Shown here one piece after another: positions 1 through 10,083 of a stretch of 64,000 nucleotides of DNA; the stretch's first letter is position 1; each line of letters starts with the position of its first letter. The DNA is from Setoptus koraiensis. Lineage: Eukaryota; Arthropoda. Position numbers and translations under genes: made by a program. The stretch lies in contig CM106585.1 in NCBI GenBank assembly GCA_048013815.1, positions 21,080,001 to 21,144,000 of the forward strand, written 5' to 3'. The notes beneath the pieces were generated by a model. It was not told the origin of the DNA. It did not search any database and saw nothing but the letters and a program-made list of their open reading frames with translations.

Positions 1-1218
1 AAACTGATAAGCTAGCTGACCATTGGTTCCTGATTTTTTATCCCCTTCTCCACTTTGGCCATCTATGTCCTTGATAAATGAAGGATCGCGTCTGATAAAG
101 TAATCTTTAATGGAAGGATTGTATGCTAAACATTGTATGACGCTATTTATGTAGCAGGTATTGCCTAGATTAGCGAGACCGGTCGTGGGAAAACGGTCGG
201 GTTGGGCACAATCCGGAACAGACGGTTTGAAATTCAAAGGTTGTGAGGTCGCATTGAAACTCTCCCTATGGTTATTCAAAGTGTCACCTTGTCTTTCATG
301 TATCAACTGGTGTGGCTTTTGAGTTCGATCAAATTTTGGAATTTCAACTGTGTTGTTATTAATCGATCTAGAGAATAAACCGGTTTTGCCCTGAACATTG
401 TTGTTCTGATCATTTGATGGATCTTTTGGTTGACACAATATTATTGAGTGAGCCAGGGCTTGAGGAGGGGGCTGGGGTGATGGTTGCGGATTCACTTGGG
501 TCTCGTGCTGAGATGGCTTCGGGGGCACTACAGGGGCTGGTTTGGGCAAAGCAGGAACAGTTGGAGATATTTGAGGCAGTCTATCAACCGTGATTTCGTT
601 CGATATAAATCGTATGGGGTGTGTTGTTTTCTCTTTTGAGTCTATACTTGGACGGTTAGTTTCATTACTGACACCGTTGGTGTTAAGAACTGTAGGTTGC
701 CGCTGCTCATCTGATTCAAATGGTGGCGGTGATGTGGTATAATGTGGATAAGTTAAAGACCATTCCGAGAAGCCACCTTCTAGAGATTTTAGGTCGGCGG
801 TTATCTTTTTATTGGTATCGCAATCAAAATTTGTCAATGCTCGTTTTAATCGCCCTACGAAATCCGCTTCATCGCTACCATCATCGATCACAATGACATG
901 CTTATATTTGCTTCTATCCTCAAAAATATTTTTATCATTCTTCAGATCCTCCAAGGATTTTTTAATTTTGGGGATAGTTACAGTCCCGGCAAATTTGGCT
1001 ATATTTATGACATCCACCTGGTCTCTAACTGAAGTTTTTTGCAGACGTGAATCCAGGCATAAATGGGAGGCACCATATAGTTGTCGGGATCTTATATCTA
1101 TGAAGAGGATTCTTGATTGCGGGTTGTTTTTACATGATCTGATCAAATCCAAAGCGTCCGAACATGAGATAGGATCTAGTCGTGTCACGGGAACAGCTCC
1201 CCCCGGACTACTACTCAT
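1..1218 (-). CDS. USP8: USP8/UBPY-like ubiquitin carboxyl-terminal hydrolase, N-terminal part
   Basis: Deubiquitinase of the endosomal sorting pathway. The frame is open for 406 codons from ATG 1218 to the window edge, so the C-terminal catalytic body is missing. Order: a rhodanese-like domain at about residues 13-175, a Pro-rich linker with a PVVPPKP stretch, then the start of the USP domain with the Cys-box GLANLGNTCYINSVIQCL, whose Cys is the nucleophile. The linker carries IPKFDRTQKP, which fits the PX[VI][DN]RXXKP signal by which USP8/UBPY binds the STAM SH3 domain; that linkage is family knowledge. The MIT domain found at the N-terminus of animal USP8 is absent: the rhodanese starts at once and a stop lies in frame just upstream. 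It may sit in an unseen 5' exon. Divergent from UQCRH. Confidence 0.85.
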   Translation of the reverse strand, partial: MSSSPGGAVPVTRLDPISCSDALDLIRSCKNNPQSRILFIDIRSRQLYGASHLCLDSRLQKTSVRDQVDVINIAKFAGTVTIPKIKKSLEDLKNDKNIFEDRSKYKHVIVIDDGSDEADFVGRLKRALTNFDCDTNKKITADLKSLEGGFSEWSLTYPHYTTSPPPFESDEQRQPTVLNTNGVSNETNRPSIDSKEKTTHPIRFISNEITVDRLPQISPTVPALPKPAPVVPPKPSQHETQVNPQPSPQPPPQALAHSIILCQPKDPSNDQNNNVQGKTGLFSRSINNNTVEIPKFDRTQKPHQLIHERQGDTLNNHRESFNATSQPLNFKPSVPDCAQPDRFPTTGLANLGNTCYINSVIQCLAYNPSIKDYFIRRDPSFIKDIDGQSGEGDKKSGTNGQLAYQF

Positions 1219-1675
1219 TTCTGATGATCGTTTTTATCTTGAGACCTTTGTCCTTTGGATAGCTTTGATGTTTATAAAATGGTGTGACCCAATCAGAATT
1301 TAATTTAATTAAGGCCAATTTTTTGGGGAAAATTGATTAAAATTGTGAAAACGGTGTGTAGCAATTGAAATTACGACGTTGTTTACATCACTGTCAGCTG
1401 GCAATGATTGAGAATGGCTTATTTTAAATTCAGCGCCCACATAGCACCAAGTAAAATGGATTTTCAGCACAATGTGATAGCAATGTGAGTGCGGTAACTC
1501 TATCAATGTCAGTCAATAATAAACTGTGTCTAGACGATTTCGCCTTCTCCTCCCCCAGGGTTATAGAGATTAACACAAGTTGAACCCATTTTTTTTTCAT
1601 CAAAACTCGGATATTAAAGCAACTATTATTGAAGGTTACCACTGCCCAAAATAAGAGAAAAAAACAATCACCAAG
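1219..1675. promoter_or_regulatory. shared intergenic region between divergent USP8 and UQCRH
   Basis: A 457-bp spacer between two genes transcribed away from each other, so it must hold both 5' UTRs and probably a bidirectional promoter. It is AT-rich. I see no convincing TATA box or initiator and call no individual site. Confidence 0.4.
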
Positions 1676-1894
1676 ATGAGTGAGGAACAAGAATTAGTCG
1701 ATCCAATGACAGCTCGCCGTGAAAAATGTGCCCTGGAATCTCAGATTCAGAAATTGAAGCAACGTTTAGACGAATGCAATAAACGAGTATCTTCTCGTAA
1801 AAAGACGGAAGAAACTTGCTTTGAAGAGATCATAGATTACGTGAGCGCCCTTGACCATTGTGCACACCATGGATTATTTAATAAGCTTAAATGA
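1676..1894 (+). CDS. UQCRH: cytochrome b-c1 complex subunit 6 (hinge protein)
   Basis: Small acidic hinge subunit of respiratory complex III, in the intermembrane space, where it helps cytochrome c1 dock cytochrome c. The 72-residue product matches the family over its whole length: ELVDP near the N-terminus, the VSSR block, DHCAHHGLFNKLK at the C-terminus, and four Cys at 18, 34, 48 and 62 with the regular spacing that forms two disulfides in the bovine protein. The long run of Glu at the N-terminus of vertebrate homologues is reduced to a few acidic residues. It starts at the ATG at 1676 and is intronless. Its stop is 165 bp from the stop of COA7 on the other strand. Confidence 0.93.
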   Translation: MSEEQELVDPMTARREKCALESQIQKLKQRLDECNKRVSSRKKTEETCFEEIIDYVSALDHCAHHGLFNKLK

Positions 1895-2059
1895 TAGATA
1901 TCTTCGTTTCATACATTGGATGGATTCGGCAACAATACACAAACATTTATTAGGTTGAAGGACATTTGTTCTAACTGTTAGTTATAGACACAATTTTATT
2001 GAAGAAATGAAATCTACGTGCTAATTAATCCAATCTAATTGTAAGAAATCCTTTCGTGA

Positions 2060-2876
2060 CTAGAGATCTGGTTCTAGGGGCTCCTTTGCCTTCACCTTTT
2101 CATTCTTACCCTCTAATAATTCCTTATATTTTGCTCGATAAAGTTGAGCCTTGTCTTTGTCTAAATCAACACCGTCACCTAGTGAATACATCCTAGCAAG
2201 ATTGAAACAGCCCCCTGCATGATTTTGATTGCATGCCTTCTCGGCATAGAGTGCTGCCTTCTTGAGGTCTTTAGCAACATCTGTTCCATTGAGGTACATC
2301 GATTGTATAATAAAGCACGAGTCTGGTTCCTTTTTGCTGTCGCAACATTTATCTAACATACTTATTGCTTTCTCAGCATTAACTGGTATCACCTTGCTGA
2401 CAGTTGGATCTCTTGCAGCATGCATCTGACCTCCATGATAACAGGCCCTAGGTTCGTTCAGTTCGCAACCCTTCTCAAAATATTCCAAAGCTAACTTACA
2501 ATCACTGGTATCTCTATCGATACCTGGATGAGTCAATGGGGACGGATTTAGAAAGAATAATTAGCATCAGGATTGTTTAGACTTTTCTAGTCAAGTAATA
2601 TCAAAATATTTCACGATTCTCTGACAACTCACCGTGACCTCTGAATGCTAGACGTCCATATGCGTCGCAGCTCAGTCCATACTTATTGACATCACAGTTT
2701 TTGATATAAGTGGCGGCCGCATTTTTTATATCATTTTCAATGGAATAAAAATAATCACCTAAGAGATGACATGATAGCGGATTTTTCTCCTCGTAACATC
2801 CATAGCGATATTCAATTCCGAGATTGTCGAGAAATTTTTTGAGTTCGTCTTTGTTCTTGAACAAGTTTAAATCCAT
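2060..2876 (-). CDS. COA7: cytochrome c oxidase assembly factor 7 (Sel1-repeat protein)
   Basis: Intermembrane-space Sel1-like repeat protein needed for complex IV assembly. Two exons can be read: 2876-2633 and 2523-2060, with a 109-bp intron (donor GTGAGT, acceptor CATCCAG). The join keeps frame through RGHG-IDRDTSDC and gives 235 residues, close to the human 231. The N-terminus (KFLDNLG.EYRYGCYEEKNPLSC) resembles human COA7 FLENMEVECNYHCYHEKDP. Later repeats carry paired Cys (DSCFIIQSMYLNG, GGCFNLARMYSLGDGVD), and the last matches the human MYKLGDGVDKDEAKA block. An apparent start for the second exon at 2536 is not an ATG and lies in the intron. Tail-to-tail with UQCRH. Confidence 0.9.
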
Positions 2877-3720
2877 TCCGAGGCATTTAATCGATATTGT
2901 CTTTATTATACTAATTCTGCACGTTCTTCCTAAGGCATTCTGATAACATTTTTAACAGTTCATACATGAACCTTTGAAATATTAGCCATACGCATGCGGT
3001 TTAGTTAGTTGCTGACCTCCGTAATTGTTCTCATGAGCACGTGTTTCTCTGTTGATCCTCCAATTCAGAAAATGAAAATTTATTTTCTCTTTTTGTTTGT
3101 TTCATATAATAACGATTACTCAATGAGGGAATTCAGTTCACAGAAGCTATCGTCTTAACATCATGGTCACATACAAGGTTTGGGAAGCGACATACCGTTG
3201 TACTTTACAACGTGCCATAAAGCACATGTATCTAAACACAGGGACCTTTATTTTTATGTATATATTTCTATACAGTATATATATTACTTATGGATATTCA
3301 TAAACCTTAAAAACAATATTAGTCGAGACCCCGTGAAATTACAGGACTTTGTTTAGAGAGCTTTACTCTTAAATACATGTGATCGCTTGTCGAGCGAGAC
3401 CTTAAAGCTCGCTCTGAGACATAAAAGGCTCTCATAAAGTGTGATTTCTCTCACTATCTTGACGAAGCTTAATCTAATCTCATAATCTAGATTGATCAAC
3501 AATTGATTGATTGTAGTAAATGTGAGTTTTGGTTGATTCTTGATTAGTCGATGAAAGATATTGTATTTAGACAGCTCTGATTTTCAATTTGAATAAGGTG
3601 TCCCGACACTTGTACAATAATTCAATTGTGTACGGATTGTCTTCATTCACTTGTTTTAAACGAGGTCCGAGGCTCAAATTGGCTTGTATTAATTGAATGC
3701 ATATATTTAGTCAATGTTAA
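2877..3720. other. intergenic, COA7 5' side to epsin 3' end
   Basis: No supported gene. It should hold the 3' UTR of epsin and the promoter of COA7, both minus strand. Around 3386-3425 is a small inverted pair of GAGCGA/TCGCTC, a motif that recurs near 5.6 and 5.8 kb. Confidence 0.5.
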
Positions 3721-4944
3721 TCAATCTGCAAAGGGATTCTTCGACATGGGTTTCTTCCAAGGGTCAGATGCTCCATGACTACTTGTAGCGAGATGATTAG
3801 ATGTAGGAGCTGTTTCCCATGGATCTATGGAGGCAAGAGTAGACGGAGCAGGTGGTTGAGATTTCCACAAATCAAATAAAGAATCAGAAGCAGTCGATTG
3901 GGTAGTGGTGGTAGCTGTCTTCCATGGATCACTCGTATTTGCTTGCGACATTGAGGGAATATCATTAGGTGTTGGCTCCCATGGGTCGAAGGCCGAATGA
4001 ACTGTTTGTCTTTGATTTGAGTTAACTATCCAAGGATCTAAATTAGATGATGTGGTTACAATAGGATCTGGCTGAGGCGTTACAGATAAACCAAGTAGAT
4101 CGTCGATTGTGCTAGGACCATTGCTTGTAGTAGCGGTTTTTGACATTGAGGAGGAGGCGCTTGGAGAAGTTGAGGCAGCCTTTTTGCTGGCATCAAGGGC
4201 CAACTTAAGGCGCAATTCATCATTCCTTTTAATTTTTTCTTGTTCCTCAGCTTCCTCTTTACTTAGAGCCAAGGCTATCTGAAGTTGGTTCTCCTCTTCG
4301 CTTGCCGTTTGCGGTCTGGCATTCTCTAGTTCTGAATTGTTTACCGCAGTCGCTTCAATGGCAGATGATGTCGATGAATTACTCACATCAAAAGAGTTAT
4401 TTAACGAGGTGGATGATTGCGGGGGAGTTTCGCTACTAGATGAATGCGAACTGCCTCTTGTCATGGACGACATGGATTCGGAGAGACGCTCTTTAGCTTT
4501 TAGGGCCCTAGCTCTCTCATTTTTCAATTTTTCGCCATCTTTAAGAAGAGCTACCAACGCTTTCGATTTTTCACGCACATTCATTCCCAAGTCCTTGTTT
4601 TCTTCCATATGCTGGAAATGATTGAGGGTTTGTATGGAAAATATATTCTCACGACATTGCTCAGCCACTTTATCCGTACCTGTCTTAATAAGATATTCCA
4701 ACACGACAAGAGCTTTGTAGACATGACGCCAATTTTTTCCATGGTCATTCAAACGTTTCCATATCATTGCCATAATTTCTGAAAATGCAACTACATTGTA
4801 GGTTAGATCGGCAATCTCGGCCATTATGGTCGACGAAGGGCCCCATGGATCGTTGGATGTTGCCTCTCTGACCTTGATTTGGGCATCTGAATATTTTTTA
4901 ACTATGTTTTTAGCGTTACGCTTCAACCCATTGACATTGATCAT
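3721..4944 (-). CDS. epsin (liquid facets-type clathrin adaptor)
   Basis: Endocytic adaptor that binds PI(4,5)P2, bends membrane and links ubiquitinated cargo to clathrin and AP-2. It has 407 residues in one exon. The ENTH domain at about 1-150 has NDPWGPS at 31-37 and the NWRHVYKALVVLEYL helix at 71-85. A ubiquitin-interacting motif lies at about 216-233 (EEENQLQIALALSKEE), with a weaker second one at about 242-255. DDLLGL at 281-286 resembles a clathrin box. Five AP-2-binding DPW tripeptides start at 303, 320, 339, 374 and 394. One EH-binding NPF lies at 403-405, three residues from the C-terminus. This is the full canonical epsin order. The start ATG opens the ENTH helix-0 region. Gene symbol left open because epsin-1/2/3 cannot be separated here. 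Confidence 0.95.
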   Translation of the reverse strand: MINVNGLKRNAKNIVKKYSDAQIKVREATSNDPWGPSSTIMAEIADLTYNVVAFSEIMAMIWKRLNDHGKNWRHVYKALVVLEYLIKTGTDKVAEQCRENIFSIQTLNHFQHMEENKDLGMNVREKSKALVALLKDGEKLKNERARALKAKERLSESMSSMTRGSSHSSSSETPPQSSTSLNNSFDVSNSSTSSAIEATAVNNSELENARPQTASEEENQLQIALALSKEEAEEQEKIKRNDELRLKLALDASKKAASTSPSASSSMSKTATTSNGPSTIDDLLGLSVTPQPDPIVTTSSNLDPWIVNSNQRQTVHSAFDPWEPTPNDIPSMSQANTSDPWKTATTTTQSTASDSLFDLWKSQPPAPSTLASIDPWETAPTSNHLATSSHGASDPWKKPMSKNPFAD

Positions 4945-7304
4945 CTTGAAGAGTTAATTAAGTATCTATCAAATTCAATGGAATTAGAAGAATCTAAGCC
5001 TAAAATTGATTAAAAGGATCAAAATGTAAATATGGCTCCAAGTCGATGACTACAAGTGATCAGATTTTCTCCTTGTCATTGGCATGCCCAATACATTTGA
5101 TTAGAAAACAGAGAGGAAGCGCCAAATTTAAACGTGTGCAGTGATTAATCGGGGGAGGCACTCCTCCCATTTCCATCTCCCCGAATGCAATTTGGGAACG
5201 CGGAGCTTCTCTTTCTATCCCGAAACCACCCTTGAGAAGGTATGAATCCTGACCTCTCATAGAACGAATAATATGCACATTATTCTCTTCTAGCTTGACA
5301 AAAAAAAGAGCATTGACCTATCGAGATTTATGTGCTTTTTTCTTCGTTTTGGGGTGCCACGGGGAGCTTCCCGTTCCTCGTCCCCAGTTCGAAACGGGGA
5401 GGTCGTCTTCCTACCCTGCCCGGTCACGAAAATTCTTAGTCCATAGGGCATCTCTTTAGCAAGCCATTCTGGTCCTCGAGAGTTTGAGAGGGGGTACCAC
5501 GGTGGGGTGGCCGCCACCCTCTCCCACCAAAAAATGAATATTCGCAAGGTCTGGGAGTCAAGTGGGTGTGATTGGGATAGATAAAAGTGACCAGAGAGGA
5601 GGTATTCACGTGAATTGTCGAAATTGGTGTTGCGGAGCGAACGCTCGCTCCGAGTTGGATGAAAATAGTCAAATTAGTCAAATTTCATTTGAAAAATCTT
5701 ATATCAAGAACACTGATTAATCATTTGTCTTCGTTGATTGATCTAATGTGGGAATTTCATTAAACTTTGGTGGTGTCATAAGTCACACTCGGAGCGGACT
5801 TGGAGCGAAAGTTCTCGTTCTGAGCGAGCGCGTTCGCTCCGCAAAGACTAGACACAATCAAACATTTGGATCGCTGCTCTCTGGATGAAATGAGTCATAA
5901 ATGTACTATGGAGCGTTTTGATGAAGTGAATAATGAGTGAAGCGAGTGTAGGTGAAAAGTGTAGATGAAATGAATGCTTAAAAAAAATATGATTGGGTTA
6001 CATGTATGAGTGCCGGTTACATTTTTGTATATGTGGTAGCTCTAAGTCTTCGGCTGAACAATGCCTCTGTTCTGATTGGACAGTTAATTTTGCGATCACG
6101 GAATGCAAAAATAGTTAATGAAAAGAACGATGAACAATATTCTATCAAGTCATCCAATCAAGAGTCTCAAGATTTTTGTTTCCAATTCTATATTTTTATT
6201 AGTGTGACGCTTTTAAAGCGAAGACTTTGTTATCGAAGCACTCTATTCCTTGACATTCTGAAGTTAACTATTGTCCGTCTCGAATACGGAACTTGCAGTG
6301 CAGTGTCGAAACACATAGCCGATTGATTAGAGCTGACTCGTCATCAGCATGACAAATTGCATCGCAAAAGTCTTTTCTCCAGTTGGATGGCGAAGAATCG
6401 AAGGCACAATAGAGACGAATTCCCAATGAACCTCTCGAAGGAAATCATTCGTGATTCAACATATGAAGATAAAAAGACTGGAATCTAGTTCAATGAAAAT
6501 CTGTTAGATCTTTACATATCTTTACATTGCCCAATGCGTACATTTTTTCTTGTGGATGCAATAAACCGAGTCCTTATTGACATTCGTCGGAATGAAATGC
6601 TAATTCAACGAAGATTGATCGATAAAGGCGATCAAGATATATACTGAAAGTTGAGAGAGATAGTTGATACAACAACAACCGTCTCACGTAAGCAATTCTG
6701 GCAAAGTCGATTCTGCAACAAACTACTTGAGGAGCTGACAATTCAGAAAGATTCCAAGATTGCTCCTGACAAAGATCTTGAGCAAAGTTGGAAGACTGAT
6801 TATATGAGTTAATTATGTAAATGAGAAGTGAGGGATTGCCCGGGTAAGAACGTTTCACCAATTATAAAATAAGTTAGAGTAGGAAACTGCGGCAGATTTC
6901 TCTTGTTGCTAACTGTTGGTGCCTTTTGTGTTAAGTTGTAGGCATGAGAATAGACGTTTATATTCAATTAATTGCCAGAATGTCTCTCACACAAGATGTG
7001 ACGGGAAACTCAATAAAGCAGACGGAAGAATGACGTCAGTTTTTATTACTTATCAACTATAAGCTTAGATAATGTTGTTGACAACGCTAACCACTCTCCG
7101 GAATGTTCAGGCTTGGAATCAGGCTCTATAATACACACAAGGTGCTCATAATAATGATGGCACGTTTTGTTGATAAATAAGATGAGGAATATGAGCCCCG
7201 CTGTCTAGTCGATGATCTACTAAATCAGACGAAAAATCCAACTTTGGAACGGCTTTGCCGCATCGATTCTAACGGCTCAATGGTACAGACCAATTTAGGA
7301 TCTG
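4945..7304. other. intergenic, no supported gene
   Basis: No ORF here has domain content. The stretch has short GC-richer islands at 5150-5530 and several short inverted repeats built on GGAGCGA/TCGCTCC: a perfect 8-bp-arm, 4-bp-loop hairpin at 5636-5655 and an 8-bp-arm pair with a longer loop at about 5800-5845. The remainder is unremarkable AT-rich DNA. Confidence 0.5.
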
Positions 7305-7307
7305 GTG

Positions 7308-7419
<112 letters not shown>

Positions 7420-7920
7420 AGTCGAGTCTTTACTATGATTGAATAGAGGTGATGATGAGATCGTAAGAATTTAGAAACACTGTTGCTTATCTAGTAATGG
7501 CACTCAACCTGTTGATTCCCATGTCCGCTGTTAGCAAGTTTATCGCATTATCTCGAAAGGTGGATATGAAACACTTCGCAGTGCTCAAATCATTAGTCTT
7601 GCGAAACGCGTTTGCAATTGATCAGCCATTAAATTGTCTTTAAAAACTTGTCATAATATTATGGTGAAAGTGTATTCCATGTGCATATATGCAGCATCAC
7701 TAGTTTGTGGGTTGTACTATCAGTATAACAGCATGAACGCTCTTGTATTGTCTTAATTGTTTTTATACTTTGAGCATATTTAAAGGCCTTGCAATCATCT
7801 CCTCTCGAGTATAATGAATTACAGTTGGGACAACATTATAACATTCAACATTATAACTAAAAAGAAGAAGTAATCTCCAGTTACACTCATTGACACGCGA
7901 TCAAGATATAGTTCAAAAAT

Positions 7921-9002
7921 ATGGAATCCATCACTTCACTAATTGTTATTCTATCCATCTTCGCAATTGGTAAGGTATTCTAAGAATTGGTGCAGAACCA
8001 ATTTCTCTTCAGACCTCCTCACTCTATAAGACTAATTGCCTTGTAATATTATGTCAATAATCAGGACATGTCAGTACAGTCTCAATCGCAGGCTCTAACG
8101 CCAAGGGATCGTGTGAAGAACGCGCATCTCAAATGGATCGCTGCCTTCCAAAATTGGTATTTTACGGCGATAGGGATTTCGAGCCTCCAAAGAATAACAA
8201 AACATTAGATAAACATTGTAAGGCATTAGATGATAATCTCAAATGTGTTGGTTCCTATAGCCGCGAATGTCTACCTTCATTCGCTAGAAGCATCTATTCT
8301 GTCATGTTACGCAGATTGAAGAGTCAATTTTCAAAACGTTGTAATACCAACGAGGGTCGACAAGGTACGTCAAGTCAACAGAGCTATGATACATCGACCT
8401 TTTATTTCATGATGATTATACGTAGTCCCGATATTAATTTACCATTCTTGCACACAACTTTTCTTCAGAATTCATTGATCTGATGGCTTGCGCTGATAGG
8501 CATCACCTAGAGCCGACACATCGATGTATGGATTCTTTCATAGCACATTTAGAGCACGTTGGACAGGGTCCCCAGAGTCGTCAAATAGAGTTGACATGTT
8601 GCACGTTTCAATTATTTCAATCTTGTATTTTCGACAGTGAGTATATCTAGAACAACTTTTCACACACCAGCCATCGACATGACTTAGACGACTTCTTTCT
8701 GATTGGATATTTGTCTTTAACCATCGACAGAATCATCAAGAATAGATTGTCCACAGCGAGTAGTATCAATTGAGAAATCTAATGCATACGTTAGGTCAAT
8801 TATCAATTCCATGGGCGGTGATATTATGGAATTTATGTGTGGAAAATTTGAGAAACTAGCTCATTGTCGGAGTGTCTATCCTGAAGTCATGGAAAAATTC
8901 AGCCAAATTACAGCCGAAGTAAGGAATGGGACACTGAAAGCAAAGTCTGGTTCACCCCTGAAACCCTTGCTGTCTTTATTCACAACCAACGAACAACAAT
9001 GA
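7921..9002 (+). CDS. secreted Cys-rich protein, four exons, family not recognised
   Basis: Built by joining 7921-7969, 8065-8364, 8469-8636 and 8731-9002. Every intron has GT/AG ends (GTAAGG, GTACGT, GTGAGT, GTGAAT-free splice ends read by eye) and the joins keep frame to a TGA at 9000-9002, giving 262 residues. Exon 1 encodes a signal peptide (MESITSLIVILSIFAIG). The mature protein has 14 Cys, including a CC pair, spaced through a largely helical-looking sequence, for example SRECLPSFARSIY and MACADRHHLEPTHRCMDSF. The Cys/CL spacing vaguely recalls arthropod haemolymph glycoproteins of the DUF1397 type, but I cannot confirm this. Secretion is inferred from the leader; function is unknown. 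The splice-consistent reading frame makes the gene itself likely. Confidence 0.75.
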
Positions 9003-10083
9003 GATATAAATGTTTAGGTTATCTATTTTTTATTTTATGTCGCTTTAATCGTGAACAACTCCGTTCGAAAGATTCGTTTAAATGAACAATGGAAAATCTA
9101 TTTATCTATCCACTATATTTGTGTTCACAAATTCATTAGTTTTCCTTTATCCAGTAAAGCGAATATCTATCGCTATTGTGACGTTTGGGTTTCATTGATA
9201 TCGGCATCGATGTGTCTTCGAATCGAATTGTTCGAACTTCGAACTACCGTCGACCGAAGTGTGTGCGTGTATGCGTTTTTTGTGCACAGAGAGTGAGAAC
9301 TGTTCATCATTTGGTGCACGTTTATGAACAGGCACAAGAAATTGCACCATTTGATTCTAGTGGCAGCATGCGGAGCGCCGCCGCTGAGATAGCCTCAAAA
9401 GTCACATAAATGACTGTGTGTGCCTGTGATGAGCTATCGTCCTCCGTTGTCAGCGGATTTTGGCACAGCACAGTGCGACGAGAAACACACAAACACACGA
9501 CTTGTGGATAATGGGCGTAATTGTTATCTTACCGTTCTAAAGTACATTCACATTTGGGCATCGATAATCAATATGTAGCAGTTTCAACAACAAACGAAGC
9601 TCTTGTATTTTCCTTTTATTTCCATATTTTTCAGCATATCCCTTATCAATATTAATACACCACTACAATACATATTTTATTGGATAATTATTTAAGTGTA
9701 TTCATGAAACATATTGTTGGCACTGTGAGATAGATTAACAAACTGAACTACATCGCCCCTTGGCTAGGATTGGCGAGGATTTTGATCATACTCACCAAAT
9801 TTTGAGGAGGATCACGCCGTCAAATGAACGGTCAGCTAGAGAACCGCTGAAGAATATTAATTTTTATAACTAAAAAAGCTACGCTAGCTTCCACATTGTA
9901 TTTTTCGTGCTGCGGATTTCGACTTTCTGTGCAATTCTTACCCAGGATAACCGAAGACAAGGCGACAGAGTGTCCGCACAGTCAGTGAGCACTGTCAGAT
10001 GAAAATATTTTTGTGACCACCCTTTACCATCACTATTACAAATATTAATTTCAAATATAAAGATCAGTATCATTATTAGCAAC
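9003..10083. other. intergenic upstream of AP beta adaptin
   Basis: No gene supported. It holds the 3' UTR of the secreted protein gene and the promoter and 5' UTR of the beta adaptin. Apparent ORFs at 9051-9409 have low-complexity or unrecognisable products. Confidence 0.45.

Noticed and set aside
812-1303. 163-residue plus-strand ORF
   Set aside because: It begins at TTG and lies antisense to the USP8-like coding frame, which has clear rhodanese and Cys-box motifs.
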